IMG/VR virus record: IMGVR_UViG_3300036766_000535
Coordinates: 1-20,609 of that record
DNA length: 20,609 nt
Reading direction: 5' to 3' (one strand)
From: a virus
In this document: positions 1 through 6,820 of the stretch, piece by piece
How positions within the stretch are numbered: position 1 is the stretch's first letter
Layout of the letters: every line of letters begins with the position of its first letter
Program-made: the position numbers and the translations under genes
Notes under the pieces: model-generated
What the model saw: the letters and a program-made list of their open reading frames with translations, nothing else
Database searches by the model: none
Told to the model about the DNA's origin: nothing

Positions 1-802
1 ATTTCATCGAGCAGAACTTTTTGACGTCAGGACGATTGCACGGATATTCCTTAAATTCCGTCGCGCACTGATCGCAACAAAAGGTCGTCTTTCCACCTCT
101 CCATGAGTGATTGTTCTCGCCAATCATGCCGTTCCTGATATTGAAAACAGGTTCGGCATCGCGCGACAACTTGCATTGCTCGATTACTTTGGCAACGCAT
201 CCATCAGGGTCGGCGTTAATCTGCGTACCGTTGAACCGAAACACTTTGAAGCCAGCTTGCGCAAGCTCTTGGTCTCGTTTCGCGTCTCTTGCCATTGGCT
301 CTGGCAAGCGATGACGCGCTCCGTCAGCTTCGACAATAACCGCAGATTGGGTAATCTCGATATCAACGCAATACTTGCTCAATTTCAATTGCTGCGTCGA
401 AAACGAAATACCGGCTCGTTGTAATGCCAAGTGAAGCAGTCTTTCAAGCGGAGAATTGGCGGACGGGCCAGACATCGAAGGCAATCTCCTCAACAGATTT
501 TGCCTCATCTTCTCTCTCGTCTCTGGGCGTGCCAAAGCCGCACGATGAGTAGCGCGACGTTTATCGCCCCAGACGTAGCCTTTTGGAAGGCCCCTCTGTT
601 TGCGAACTACATCACGCAATTTCATCTCGTTATGCACTTTGTGCCCACTGCAATCGAACGCTCGCGCGACTTCCGCAATTGTTCCCAATTCATCATAGAT
701 AGCTTGAAGGTTGCTCCAGTCCAACAAGATGCTCCCCGTATAGTCTCTACGGAGTCCCAGTCCATTCTGGGTTCCCTCGGCGTTGTCCACATGTCCTGAC
801 AT
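1..802 (-). CDS. Intron-encoded Vsr/DUF559-like homing endonuclease, partial (3' end off the window)
   Basis: An open frame of 267 codons from ATG at 802 runs without a stop to the left edge. Residues about 38-60 look like a helix-turn-helix (TIAEVARAF...SGHKVHNEMK). Residues 117-192 match the Vsr/DUF559 fold of PD-(D/E)XK nucleases: E120 in SPLERLL, Q137/Q138, D147 in YCVDIEI, EADGARH at 158-164, RDQEL at 176-180 and GFKVFRF at 184-190. This resembles the EDxHD homing nucleases related to Vsr that live in phage group I introns. Residues 231-267 hold NHSWRGG, then C243-x2-C246 and C264, a zinc-finger-like module often attached to homing endonucleases; its last ligand should lie beyond the edge. 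The predicted role is to cut intron-less capsid alleles and so spread the intron. ATG 802 lies inside the folded intron core (P5 region) and has a weak ribosome site. TTG codons at 727 and 724 follow a GGGGAG and are possible alternative starts. The family is fairly sure; the exact subclass is inference. Confidence 0.8.
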   Translation of the reverse strand, partial: MSGHVDNAEGTQNGLGLRRDYTGSILLDWSNLQAIYDELGTIAEVARAFDCSGHKVHNEMKLRDVVRKQRGLPKGYVWGDKRRATHRAALARPETREKMRQNLLRRLPSMSGPSANSPLERLLHLALQRAGISFSTQQLKLSKYCVDIEITQSAVIVEADGARHRLPEPMARDAKRDQELAQAGFKVFRFNGTQINADPDGCVAKVIEQCKLSRDAEPVFNIRNGMIGENNHSWRGGKTTFCCDQCATEFKEYPCNRPDVKKFCSMK

Positions 803-881
803 AATTAGCTCAGCGAAGGATGTTCACCGATACAGGGGAGTGTTCATCATTGCGTCACCGCAATGAGGCCCGCGTTTGTCC
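1..881 (-). ncRNA. Group I self-splicing intron in the major capsid gene (5' part; 3' splice site off the window)
   Basis: The capsid frame stops resembling capsid after codon 48, at T882. From there a group I core can be folded. P1: exon GAGG and CCU (890-882, with CG bulged) pair with CCUC and GGG (865-871), placing a U-G wobble at the splice site. P2: a 7-bp hairpin CATTGCG/CGCAATG with a GUGA tetraloop (865-848; C865 is shared with P1, so one of the two loses a pair). P3: CTCCCC-T-GTA (840-831) pairs with TACGGGGAG (740-732). P4: TCGGTG (830-825) pairs with CGCCGA (782-777). P6a: CCCAG/CTGGG (771-767, 760-756). P7 5' strand: AGACTA (746-741), directly before the P3 3' strand, as in the conserved R element. 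The matching TAGTC of P7 3' is absent from 1-720, so P8/P7'/P9 and the 3' splice site should lie beyond the left edge, with the endonuclease frame in between. The helices were drawn by eye, not scored. Confidence 0.82.
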
Positions 882-1025
882 AGGCGCCTCAAGGTCATAC
901 GCCGTCAGGCCCGTAGTTGCGGTTCCCGACTGCGTGTACGCCTTGCCCAGGATCGAGGGGTCGGCGTTGGCCTGAGCCTCTTTCATGAGCCTCCGCGTTT
1001 CCGCGGACGTTTCGTTTGCGTTCAT
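882..1025 (-). CDS. HK97-like major capsid protein, first exon (interrupted)
   Basis: ATG at 1025 follows a GAGGAG ribosome site (1035-1040). The first 48 codons hold ATTGLTAYDLEAP (residues 36-48) after KEAQANADPSILGKAYTQ, which I recognise as the N-terminal stretch of a common phage HK97-fold capsid family. Members of this family normally continue AKxLYPVLTPLRN. Here the frame instead goes GQTRASLR and stops at 857-855. The capsid would otherwise be only 56 residues, and its normal place, right after the prohead protease, is occupied by this gene. The break falls exactly after CCT (882), which fits a group I 5' splice site. Unspliced message would give the 56-residue dead-end product, with its stop codon inside the P2 tetraloop. 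The second exon should lie left of the window. Recognition of the family is from memory of the motif, not a search. Confidence 0.8.
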
Positions 1026-1124
1026 GGTTCTATTCTCCTCATGTTGCTTTGCTGCGCCGGCTGTCCTCCGAAAGTGGGGCTCGGCCGGGTTAGAGTTGAT
1101 CGGAAAATCTCTCGTGTTGGTTGA

Positions 1125-3050
1125 TCACTTGGAGAGCCGTGGAAACAATGGCTCGCCGCCCGTTTGGTGAATGCCCTTGATCAGCGTCGCGGCCTTCGAC
1201 TCCTCGCCGCGAGCGTCTTTTACCGGCTCGACCTTGGCGACTATTTCGCCGCCCACGTCTTCGCCCTTGCCTATTGCGCGTAGCCGTACCTTGTTCGGCA
1301 ACGGCTGCGCCTTAATGATGTCCATGTCCTTCTTGAGCTGCTCGGTCAGCGCGTTCAGGTCGCTGATCGACTTCCTGAGCGTCTCGTTTTCCGTCGCCAT
1401 CTTCGCGAGGTCACCGCCACCATCCACCTTGTCGTTTGGCGAGGCCGCGACAGACTTCAGATCATTGTCGCCGACATTGACCGTTCCCGCAGCCGCAGCG
1501 ACCGCGACCGGTTCGTCGTCAGCGAACAGGTACGCCTTGCGGCACTTCGCCCCGGCGGTGCAGAGCGCGTCGTGCGCTTGCTGTAGGGCGCCCTGGTCGG
1601 TCTTGCTGTTGCGCGCGCCGTACTTCTTGAGGTTCTCGGACGCCCGCTTCTGCAACTCGCCGACGGCCTCGGCCATCGCCATGACCGGCGTCCCCGGTTC
1701 ATTATTCGCCTCTTTGTCCTCGGCCTGCTCGACGACTTCTTCCTTCACCATATCGGCCAGGACGTTGCCGAGATCGACCAAGCAGTTCATCATGCGGGCC
1801 GGCAAGTCGGTATCGTCGTTCTCCAGTTCCTCCTCGTACTCGACGCGCTCCTGTAGCGCGCACAGCGAGTGGAGCAGGTAGGAGAACTCGCCGCACAGCG
1901 CGAGGTTCTTGCGCAGCACCGCCTTGCCGAGATCGCCGTCGTCGACCTTTGCCGCGCTCGGCGGGCCATCCTTGTCGATCTTGTCCTTCCACGCCGAGAC
2001 GATATGGCCTTTGATCGTAGCGGCGTCCTCGGTCGAATACTTGCCCGAGTTCTTCGCCTTGTTGATGTAGTTCCACGCGGCGCGAATATGTTCTTCGGTG
2101 TCGATCGGGTACTTCTTGTTGGCGGCATCGGCGAACTTCATGCTGCCGTACTTCTGCTTGCCTTCCTTTGGGTTCACGTCATCGCGGGCGGCGACCTTGC
2201 CTAGCGTCTTCATGTCGTCGAGCAGCTTCGCCATCGTGATGTTTGACGACGCGAGCAGCTTGCAGAACTCGTCGACCTGCTCCGGCGTCGCCTCGATGTC
2301 GAACTCGTCCTCTTTAGGCGTATCGAGCGCGGCGGCAGGCTCGACCTTCTTACCCTCGCACTTCTGCCAGTCGGTGCCGTCGTGTTCGTACTCGGTCCCG
2401 GTGGCTTTGTCCGTCGCCTTGTCGCCCTTCTTGCCGTCCTTCGGCGGGGTGAATGCCTTCTCGACGACAGCGGCGGCAGGATCATCAGCAGTAGGGAATT
2501 CAGTGGCCAGGTCTGCGGGCTTTACGAAGTCGCGCTTCTCCAACGTGCCGTCGGCCTTCTGGATCTCGAAAAAGGTCGCGGTGCCGATGCACGGACGATC
2601 CACGAGGCTGATCTCGCTCGGGTCGGCGGTGTAGCGCGTCTTCTTGAGGTCCAGGTCCTCCCACTTCTTCGCGTAGCGGCCGCCGATTGAAAAGCCGGTA
2701 AATGTTCCCGAAAGCACCTTCTGCCAGGAACCCTCATCGACGATACGCGCTGTAAGGTCGATTGCCTTTTCATCATCATTGAAAGTGAGTCCGCCTGGTA
2801 TGACGATGCCCGCCGCTACGTCCTTGTGCATTTCGCGCACGTTGCCGTTCGACTTGCCGTTGCTGGCCTCGAACTGCGACGCCGACCACGCCTTGAAGAA
2901 TGGGACCGAAGTCTCGTAGTCGAATATCTCGCCGACGCGGTCAGGCACCTCCTGCACGGCTCTGCCATGCACAAGTCGTTGCGCTTCGTCGATCTTGTTG
3001 AGCTGGAAAAAAACTAGCGGTTGTGCGCCGACGTTCTGAGTTGCTGACAT
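1125..3050 (-). CDS. Prohead protease with fused scaffold-like C-terminal region (XkdF/HK97 protease-like)
   Basis: A 641-residue protein. Residues about 20-165 fit the phage prohead serine protease fold: VHGRAVQEVPDRVGEIFDY, probable catalytic H75 in VREMHKDVAAG, S121 in GTFTGFSIGGRY, and the conserved EISLVDRPC at 146-154. The rest is long and acidic or Lys-rich. Residues about 292-365 form a short helical module with YPIDTEEHIRAAWNYI, resembling the small domain now called DUF6582 (memory only). Residues 384-510 are helical with a HDALCTAGAKC segment, and 547-580 look like a coiled coil. A protease N-terminus joined to a scaffolding region, placed directly before the capsid gene, suggests one protein that first scaffolds the capsid and then cleaves itself and the capsid. 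No separate scaffold gene is visible. The protease assignment is good; the roles of the C-terminal parts are inferred from position. Confidence 0.8.
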   Translation of the reverse strand: MSATQNVGAQPLVFFQLNKIDEAQRLVHGRAVQEVPDRVGEIFDYETSVPFFKAWSASQFEASNGKSNGNVREMHKDVAAGIVIPGGLTFNDDEKAIDLTARIVDEGSWQKVLSGTFTGFSIGGRYAKKWEDLDLKKTRYTADPSEISLVDRPCIGTATFFEIQKADGTLEKRDFVKPADLATEFPTADDPAAAVVEKAFTPPKDGKKGDKATDKATGTEYEHDGTDWQKCEGKKVEPAAALDTPKEDEFDIEATPEQVDEFCKLLASSNITMAKLLDDMKTLGKVAARDDVNPKEGKQKYGSMKFADAANKKYPIDTEEHIRAAWNYINKAKNSGKYSTEDAATIKGHIVSAWKDKIDKDGPPSAAKVDDGDLGKAVLRKNLALCGEFSYLLHSLCALQERVEYEEELENDDTDLPARMMNCLVDLGNVLADMVKEEVVEQAEDKEANNEPGTPVMAMAEAVGELQKRASENLKKYGARNSKTDQGALQQAHDALCTAGAKCRKAYLFADDEPVAVAAAAGTVNVGDNDLKSVAASPNDKVDGGGDLAKMATENETLRKSISDLNALTEQLKKDMDIIKAQPLPNKVRLRAIGKGEDVGGEIVAKVEPVKDARGEESKAATLIKGIHQTGGEPLFPRLSK

Positions 3051-3211
3051 GATGTCTCCTCGGTATTGCGCCGGGAGGCATCATGCGTGCCGGTGTCGTC
3101 GATTGTCGGGGGCTGGTGGCCGCTATCTGCGGCGAGCAATTCCTCCAACGCTCCTATCATACCCCTTGCGTGCCGCAAGAGAGTTTCGTGTAGCTTGCGC
3201 TGGTCGGTCAC
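3014..3211 (-). CDS. Small protein of unknown function (65 aa)
   Basis: The ATG at 3211 shares ATGA with the stop of the upstream gene (3208), and the last 37 bases overlap the start of the prohead protease. Residues 1-30 (MTDQRKLHETLLRHARG.. then MIGALEELLAA) form a likely amphipathic helix; the tail is polar and low in structure. No family is recognised. The tight coupling at its start supports expression, but the long overlap with the next gene leaves some doubt. Confidence 0.5.
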   Translation of the reverse strand: MTDQRKLHETLLRHARGMIGALEELLAADSGHQPPTIDDTGTHDASRRNTEETSCQQLRTSAHNR

Positions 3212-3369
3212 GCCAGCGCCTTTCTGAGTAACTCGGATAGCCTCTTCTCGATTTTCTCGGCTTCATCAGGATCTTCGGAAGTTTCTGGAACATCACGCCA
3301 ATCACGCGGCGTCTTGTCGTAACGATGCGTCGCAAAAAATTCATCCATCAATTGCTGATCGGTTTTCAT
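3208..3369 (-). CDS. Small acidic helical protein of unknown function (53 aa)
   Basis: The chosen start is ATG 3369, which overlaps the topoisomerase stop as ATGA; an upstream in-frame ATG at 3393 would overlap more and has no clear advantage. The product MKTDQQLMDEFFATHRYDKT... is mainly charged, with a C-terminal helix rich in Glu and Lys (DEAEKIEKRLSELLRKALA). No family is recognised. The ATGA junctions on both sides place it in the translationally coupled head operon. Confidence 0.55.
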   Translation of the reverse strand: MKTDQQLMDEFFATHRYDKTPRDWRDVPETSEDPDEAEKIEKRLSELLRKALA

Positions 3370-4931
3370 GTCCCATGACCCTGTGGATGCCACGAACTGA
3401 ACACGGCCGGATTGATATAGGAGGCCAGCGCCACGGATGCAGTATTGCCAAGAAAACGAGCTACCGTTTTTCCAACGGCTAACCGTTGACTCTTAAATTG
3501 CCGCTCAGTTTTTGGAGGCGGTGGTTTCGCTACTTCACGCAACGCCAATGCGGTCGCGTGCCACGTGCGGAAATCTTTGACCTTGAAATCATCGCCCGCC
3601 TTGCTGTGAAAATAGTCTCGTACTGCTGCGTCGGTGGTCTTGAATAAGGCACCGTCACCATTCGCCGCCTGCCGCTCGCTGATGTACGCCGCAAGTGCTG
3701 GATGATCTAACTCTTTGGTGATCTCCACACCTTTTTTTCCGGTAAATTCAAACCGCAGATTATTACCATCGACCACGACATGCGAACCGAGTAGCGTCGT
3801 CGCCCCGTAGGCTTGTTTGTCTGCGCCAGTGTCCGCCGTGCCGCCGATCCTGAAGCCCGTCTCGGCAATCAGCGCAGTGGCGGCGGCAGTATCGCGTTGG
3901 CCTTGATTTAAGTCTGTGTTCTGCATATCTTTAAGCGCGATATCACGCACAGCCGGGGCCACCTTGTTAAATTCTTGCAGGCGTGCGAATTTCTCAGCCG
4001 CCGCACGCTCTGAGTGCTCTGCGCTGTAAAGATATTGGTCACGTCCTTTTGAATCTTTACCAACGACTTGCAAATCGCCTTTGGCATCTGGATTTAGTTC
4101 TACATTCGTCCAAGCAGGCGGAACTCCGAGCGCCTTCATGCGGGACTGATCTTCAGCACTTAGCGATTTCCCATCGCGCATCCATACACTATCTTTATTG
4201 GAAATGCCGCCGCTACCTTCGCCGAACCGTCCGTAGTCATCGCGAGGATGGTCTTCTTCATTCCACTCGATCTTCGTTAGCAGCAACGCAAATAGTCCAC
4301 GCCTCAGTGGCTTCGTGGTGTCACCTTCCGCGAGCCACGCCTTGAAATCCGCCATCGGTAGCGAGACCATCGAGCCGAGCCCGGTCCATCCGCGCTCGTA
4401 GTTCTCCAGGTACGCGGCGCGGGCATCATCGGTGCGCTCCCATCCGAGCATAACCTTGTATTCATCGAACTTGCCGCCGACGTTTTGATTCACCACGTGC
4501 ACCGGCCCCGCGTAGTCATCCGGCGTGCCCACGCGCACGAAACAATCGACGTGGTCCCCGTCGGCTCCCATCGTGAGACGGATATACCCGTAGTGGGATT
4601 TAAGTGTCGGCCATTCCGGTCGACGATGGGAGCCAGCGGGGTTTTCGATGCTCACGTCCAGACCGCCGATACGCAGGTGGCCTTTCGGATAGTTGCCAGC
4701 GGTCTTCTGATCTTCCGTCGGCTGCGGCTTCAGGTTAAGCGGGCTGGTCGCGGCGGCGTGCGCGGCGCGGTCGGTGGTCACGTCACCCTTCACCACGCAT
4801 AGCCTCATCCTCAGCGCAGCCGCAAGCCGGCGACGCTTCGCGCGGCGCTGCCCCTCCAGCGAGTATCCGGCAAGGCCGGATGTCGCCGTCGATGGCGCTG
4901 CGTATTCCTTCAGAAGAGCGGAAAGCTGCAT
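3366..4931 (-). CDS. Fusion of pyrophosphatase-like domain and type IB DNA topoisomerase
   Basis: A 521-residue protein with two recognisable parts. Residues about 74-200 (YPKGHLRIGGLDVSIENPAG, SHYGYI, GADGDHVDCFV, GGKFDEYKVMLG) match the inorganic-pyrophosphatase-like domain known from large phage polyvalent proteins. A short linker at 222-242 has HPRDDYGRFG, a motif common in phage head proteins. Residues about 262-510 match poxvirus/bacterial-type topoisomerase IB: ALGVPPAW, DLQVVGKDSKGRDQYLY, FARLQEFNKVAPAVRD, TGFRIGG, YGATTLLGSHV, FTGKKGVE, DFRTWHAT, LGNTASVALASYINPAV. The expected catalytic residues are all present: R361, K399, R455, N496 and Y505, the last two nine residues apart as in bacterial TopIB. 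Such enzymes nick one strand through a 3'-phosphotyrosine and relax supercoils. The gene sits among head genes, not replication genes, so the protein may be packaged or act during packaging or ejection; that is inference. The start follows the previous stop by 3 bases and its ribosome site is weak. Confidence 0.85.
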   Translation of the reverse strand: MQLSALLKEYAAPSTATSGLAGYSLEGQRRAKRRRLAAALRMRLCVVKGDVTTDRAAHAAATSPLNLKPQPTEDQKTAGNYPKGHLRIGGLDVSIENPAGSHRRPEWPTLKSHYGYIRLTMGADGDHVDCFVRVGTPDDYAGPVHVVNQNVGGKFDEYKVMLGWERTDDARAAYLENYERGWTGLGSMVSLPMADFKAWLAEGDTTKPLRRGLFALLLTKIEWNEEDHPRDDYGRFGEGSGGISNKDSVWMRDGKSLSAEDQSRMKALGVPPAWTNVELNPDAKGDLQVVGKDSKGRDQYLYSAEHSERAAAEKFARLQEFNKVAPAVRDIALKDMQNTDLNQGQRDTAAATALIAETGFRIGGTADTGADKQAYGATTLLGSHVVVDGNNLRFEFTGKKGVEITKELDHPALAAYISERQAANGDGALFKTTDAAVRDYFHSKAGDDFKVKDFRTWHATALALREVAKPPPPKTERQFKSQRLAVGKTVARFLGNTASVALASYINPAVFSSWHPQGHGT

Positions 4932-4934
4932 GGC

Positions 4935-5216
4935 CTACGTATTCGCGATCACCGAAACCTTGCCGCCCGGCGTTACCTTGACATACTCGGTCGAGTTCGC
5001 CGCCATGCGCGGATGGTTCGCCGTCGCATCACCGACGACGGTGTACGAACAGACTACGTCCGTGTGCAACCTCACCGCATGGGTCAGGTCGTTGAACGCG
5101 ACCGACGAGTTCGCCGCCGAGCCGATGGTCACCGGCGTCTGGTTAGCGACCGGCGGGCCAGACGGGAGTCCTGAAATATCGACGCCGCCGAACTCTTGAA
5201 TGTACAGTTTGCTCAT
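4935..5216 (-). CDS. Small beta-rich virion-type protein (93 aa), function unknown
   Basis: ATG 5216 is preceded by a good ribosome site (TGAGGAGCGAAT). The product has no signal peptide and alternates short hydrophobic and polar stretches (TPVTIGSAANSSVAFNDLTH, YVKVTPGGKVSVIAN), typical of a small all-beta sheet. Similar small proteins occur among phage head decoration and completion genes, but no specific family is claimed. It lies between the lipoprotein/58-aa pair and the topoisomerase fusion. Confidence 0.65.
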   Translation of the reverse strand: MSKLYIQEFGGVDISGLPSGPPVANQTPVTIGSAANSSVAFNDLTHAVRLHTDVVCSYTVVGDATANHPRMAANSTEYVKVTPGGKVSVIANT

Positions 5217-5225
5217 ATTCGCTCC

Positions 5226-5402
5226 TCAGACTTGAATGTGCATAATCGGTTCGTCGCTCGTCGGTACGGATGCTTGCTCGTGTGCCTGGCGCGCGGCGTA
5301 TATCGCGGCACCGACCTGCGTATCGGTCGCGCCGTACTCTAGCCCGAGCGCGAGCAATACGCGGTGCCAAGTAGTTGCAAAAATGTTTTCCGTGGAATCC
5401 AT
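5226..5402 (-). CDS. Small protein of unknown function (58 aa)
   Basis: The frame ATG 5402 to TGA 5226 encodes MDSTENIFATTWHRVLLALG and then LEYGATDTQVGAAIYAARQA, ending HIQV. It has a very strong purine-rich ribosome site, AGAGGAAGAGGAA, directly before ATG. It fills the otherwise empty gap between the lipoprotein gene (ends 5418) and the 93-aa gene (starts 5216). It is likely helical and has no recognised family. Confidence 0.65.
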   Translation of the reverse strand: MDSTENIFATTWHRVLLALGLEYGATDTQVGAAIYAARQAHEQASVPTSDEPIMHIQV

Positions 5403-5417
5403 TTCCTCTTCCTCTCG

Positions 5418-5771
5418 TTATCCGACCGCAAAAAACGGTCCCGCCCCGACCCGGCATATCTCCTGCCCGCGAATCCACGGTGTCTTTCCGGCCTGTATCA
5501 CGATGGCGCAGGACTTGACGCCATCCCACACCCAGGCACCATGAGCGAGTCCGCGAACGTGCTCGTGCTCATATCGCCGCCCGATCTCATCCCACGCCGG
5601 ACTGAACCAGATCGCGCGGCGGGACTTGTCATAGCAGCCGCCTGTGTGTTCGATCGCGGGACAGGCGACGCCGGGAAATTCGAGGTACTGTTCGCCGTCA
5701 ATGGTCACCACGCGCGGCGAGGGGACCACGGCGCACCCGGCGAGCAATAGAAGGATCAGCACGTACTTCAT
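5418..5771 (-). CDS. Small secreted lipoprotein (117 aa)
   Basis: The N-terminus MKYVLILLLLAGCAVV is a lipoprotein signal: one Lys, a Leu-rich core and the lipobox LAGC, which would be lipidated on Cys13. The mature part has four further cysteines, in ACPAIEHTGGCYD, VKSCAIV and EICRVGAG, suggesting disulfides outside the cytoplasm. A segment EHEHVRGLAHG at about 67-77 recalls metal-ligand clusters but lacks a proper HExxH, so no protease call is made. It shares ATGA with the stop of the LamG-like gene. Phage lipoproteins can act in lysis (outer spanin) or superinfection exclusion; neither is shown here. It is odd to find it inside a virion-structure cluster. Confidence 0.7.
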   Translation of the reverse strand: MKYVLILLLLAGCAVVPSPRVVTIDGEQYLEFPGVACPAIEHTGGCYDKSRRAIWFSPAWDEIGRRYEHEHVRGLAHGAWVWDGVKSCAIVIQAGKTPWIRGQEICRVGAGPFFAVG

Positions 5772-6820
5772 GAACTCACCGCCGCATTACTCGCCGCCGA
5801 CGCTGCGCTGGTGTTGACGCTGTTCGTGGACGTAACCGTGAACGTGTAGGTGCCCGGGACGCAAGTCACGACGACCGGGCTGGACGTGGCGTAACCGACG
5901 AAGCCGCCGTGGTCGCTAGTAGCGATGTAGGTCTCCGCCGGATCTCCGACGCTCGCGCCGGGCGTGAATGCGACCGAGACGCTGCCGGAGCCGCCGGTCG
6001 CAGTGCCGATGGTCGGCACGTTCGGCGTGGGGACGCAGGCTTGGAGGAAAGTGGCGATGCGGTTGTAGAGGGCGAGTTGTTCGGTGGCGTCAAGCGCCCC
6101 CCCAAGACCAGCATCAACTATATTGCCTGGGTAAAAATTAGTAGCATCAGTAGAATTTTTAAACAATTTAACATTGCCATTGCTAAGTGAATTCGCAACA
6201 GCCGAACCAGAAACGATATAAACCCCATTCAAATAAATATCAAGGTTGTCAGACGCCGTTCTACTTCCTAGGTATAAGGCCCCAGCAGAAGGGGGAGACG
6301 GAAACACAGCGTCTTGCCCATTGTTAATAGTCACGGACCCTTGATTACCTCCCCAGTCAGGATATATATAATCATAGGCACCAATACCTATAATCGATGC
6401 ATTACTACTCTGATTGCTAATCCCCTGTGCAAATAGTGAAGCACTATTTTGAGTCCACAGACCACCGGCTGTTGAAGGATTGAAATTTGTGTCTACATAA
6501 GAATCCGAACTAGTCGTTGTGAAACCTCCATCCTTCGTGAACCCTGGTGTCCCAACCATCGTAGCCTTAAACGCTGCCTGCACTAGATTGGTCAGCGCGG
6601 TGTCGGTGTCCGCGTTGTCCTCGCTGACATAGAGGTAGAGCGTGTCGAGCTTCGACCACACTCCATCCGCCACCAGCCCGTCGATCAGGGTGACGTATAA
6701 CGCCGTGCGCGTGGGCGAGGGCGGCGTCGACAGGCGGGCGAGGAACTGGGTGACTTCGGGGGAGTCGCCGCCGCCACTAGATGGCTGCACACCGAACAGC
6801 AGTTGCGCGATGCGGTTCAT
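5768..6820 (-). CDS. LamG-like and FnIII-like virion appendage protein (350 aa)
   Basis: The start ATG 6820 overlaps the previous stop by one base (TAATG); an in-frame ATG at 6850 would overlap the upstream gene more. Residues about 40-260 resemble concanavalin/LamG-like phage appendage domains: DGVWSKLDTLYLYVSEDN at 52-69, FTKDGGFTT, YVDTNFNPS, ALYLGSRTAS at 181-190, DIYLNGVY at 194-201 and the closing LALYNRIATFLQ at 249-260. Residues about 267-350 are a fibronectin-III/Ig-like beta domain (PNVPTIGTATGGSGSVSVAF, YTFTVTSTNS). Such modules bind carbohydrates on host surfaces or decorate the head. The stretch coding residues about 87-237 (6110-6560) is clearly AT-richer than both flanks, a sign of recent exchange of the binding domain. 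Function is inferred from fold resemblance. Confidence 0.72.
   Translation of the reverse strand: MNRIAQLLFGVQPSSGGGDSPEVTQFLARLSTPPSPTRTALYVTLIDGLVADGVWSKLDTLYLYVSEDNADTDTALTNLVQAAFKATMVGTPGFTKDGGFTTTSSDSYVDTNFNPSTAGGLWTQNSASLFAQGISNQSSNASIIGIGAYDYIYPDWGGNQGSVTINNGQDAVFPSPPSAGALYLGSRTASDNLDIYLNGVYIVSGSAVANSLSNGNVKLFKNSTDATNFYPGNIVDAGLGGALDATEQLALYNRIATFLQACVPTPNVPTIGTATGGSGSVSVAFTPGASVGDPAETYIATSDHGGFVGYATSSPVVVTCVPGTYTFTVTSTNSVNTSAASAASNAAVSS

Noticed and set aside
107-799. Plus-strand frames at 107-424 and 431-799
   Set aside because: They are antisense to the long endonuclease frame, which has recognisable nuclease and zinc-finger motifs.
855-881. The codons GQTRASLR as the true end of a 56-residue protein
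   Set aside because: They follow directly after a conserved capsid motif and lie in the P1/P2 region of the intron; the stop codon falls in a GNRA tetraloop.
1171-1881. A 236-residue plus-strand frame opposite the prohead protease
   Set aside because: Ser/Ala-rich low-complexity product in the antisense of a well-supported gene; reads as a shadow.
5570-5606. Zinc protease motif in the lipoprotein (HEHVRGLAH)
   Set aside because: The fifth position of HExxH is Arg rather than His, so the catalytic signature is not met.
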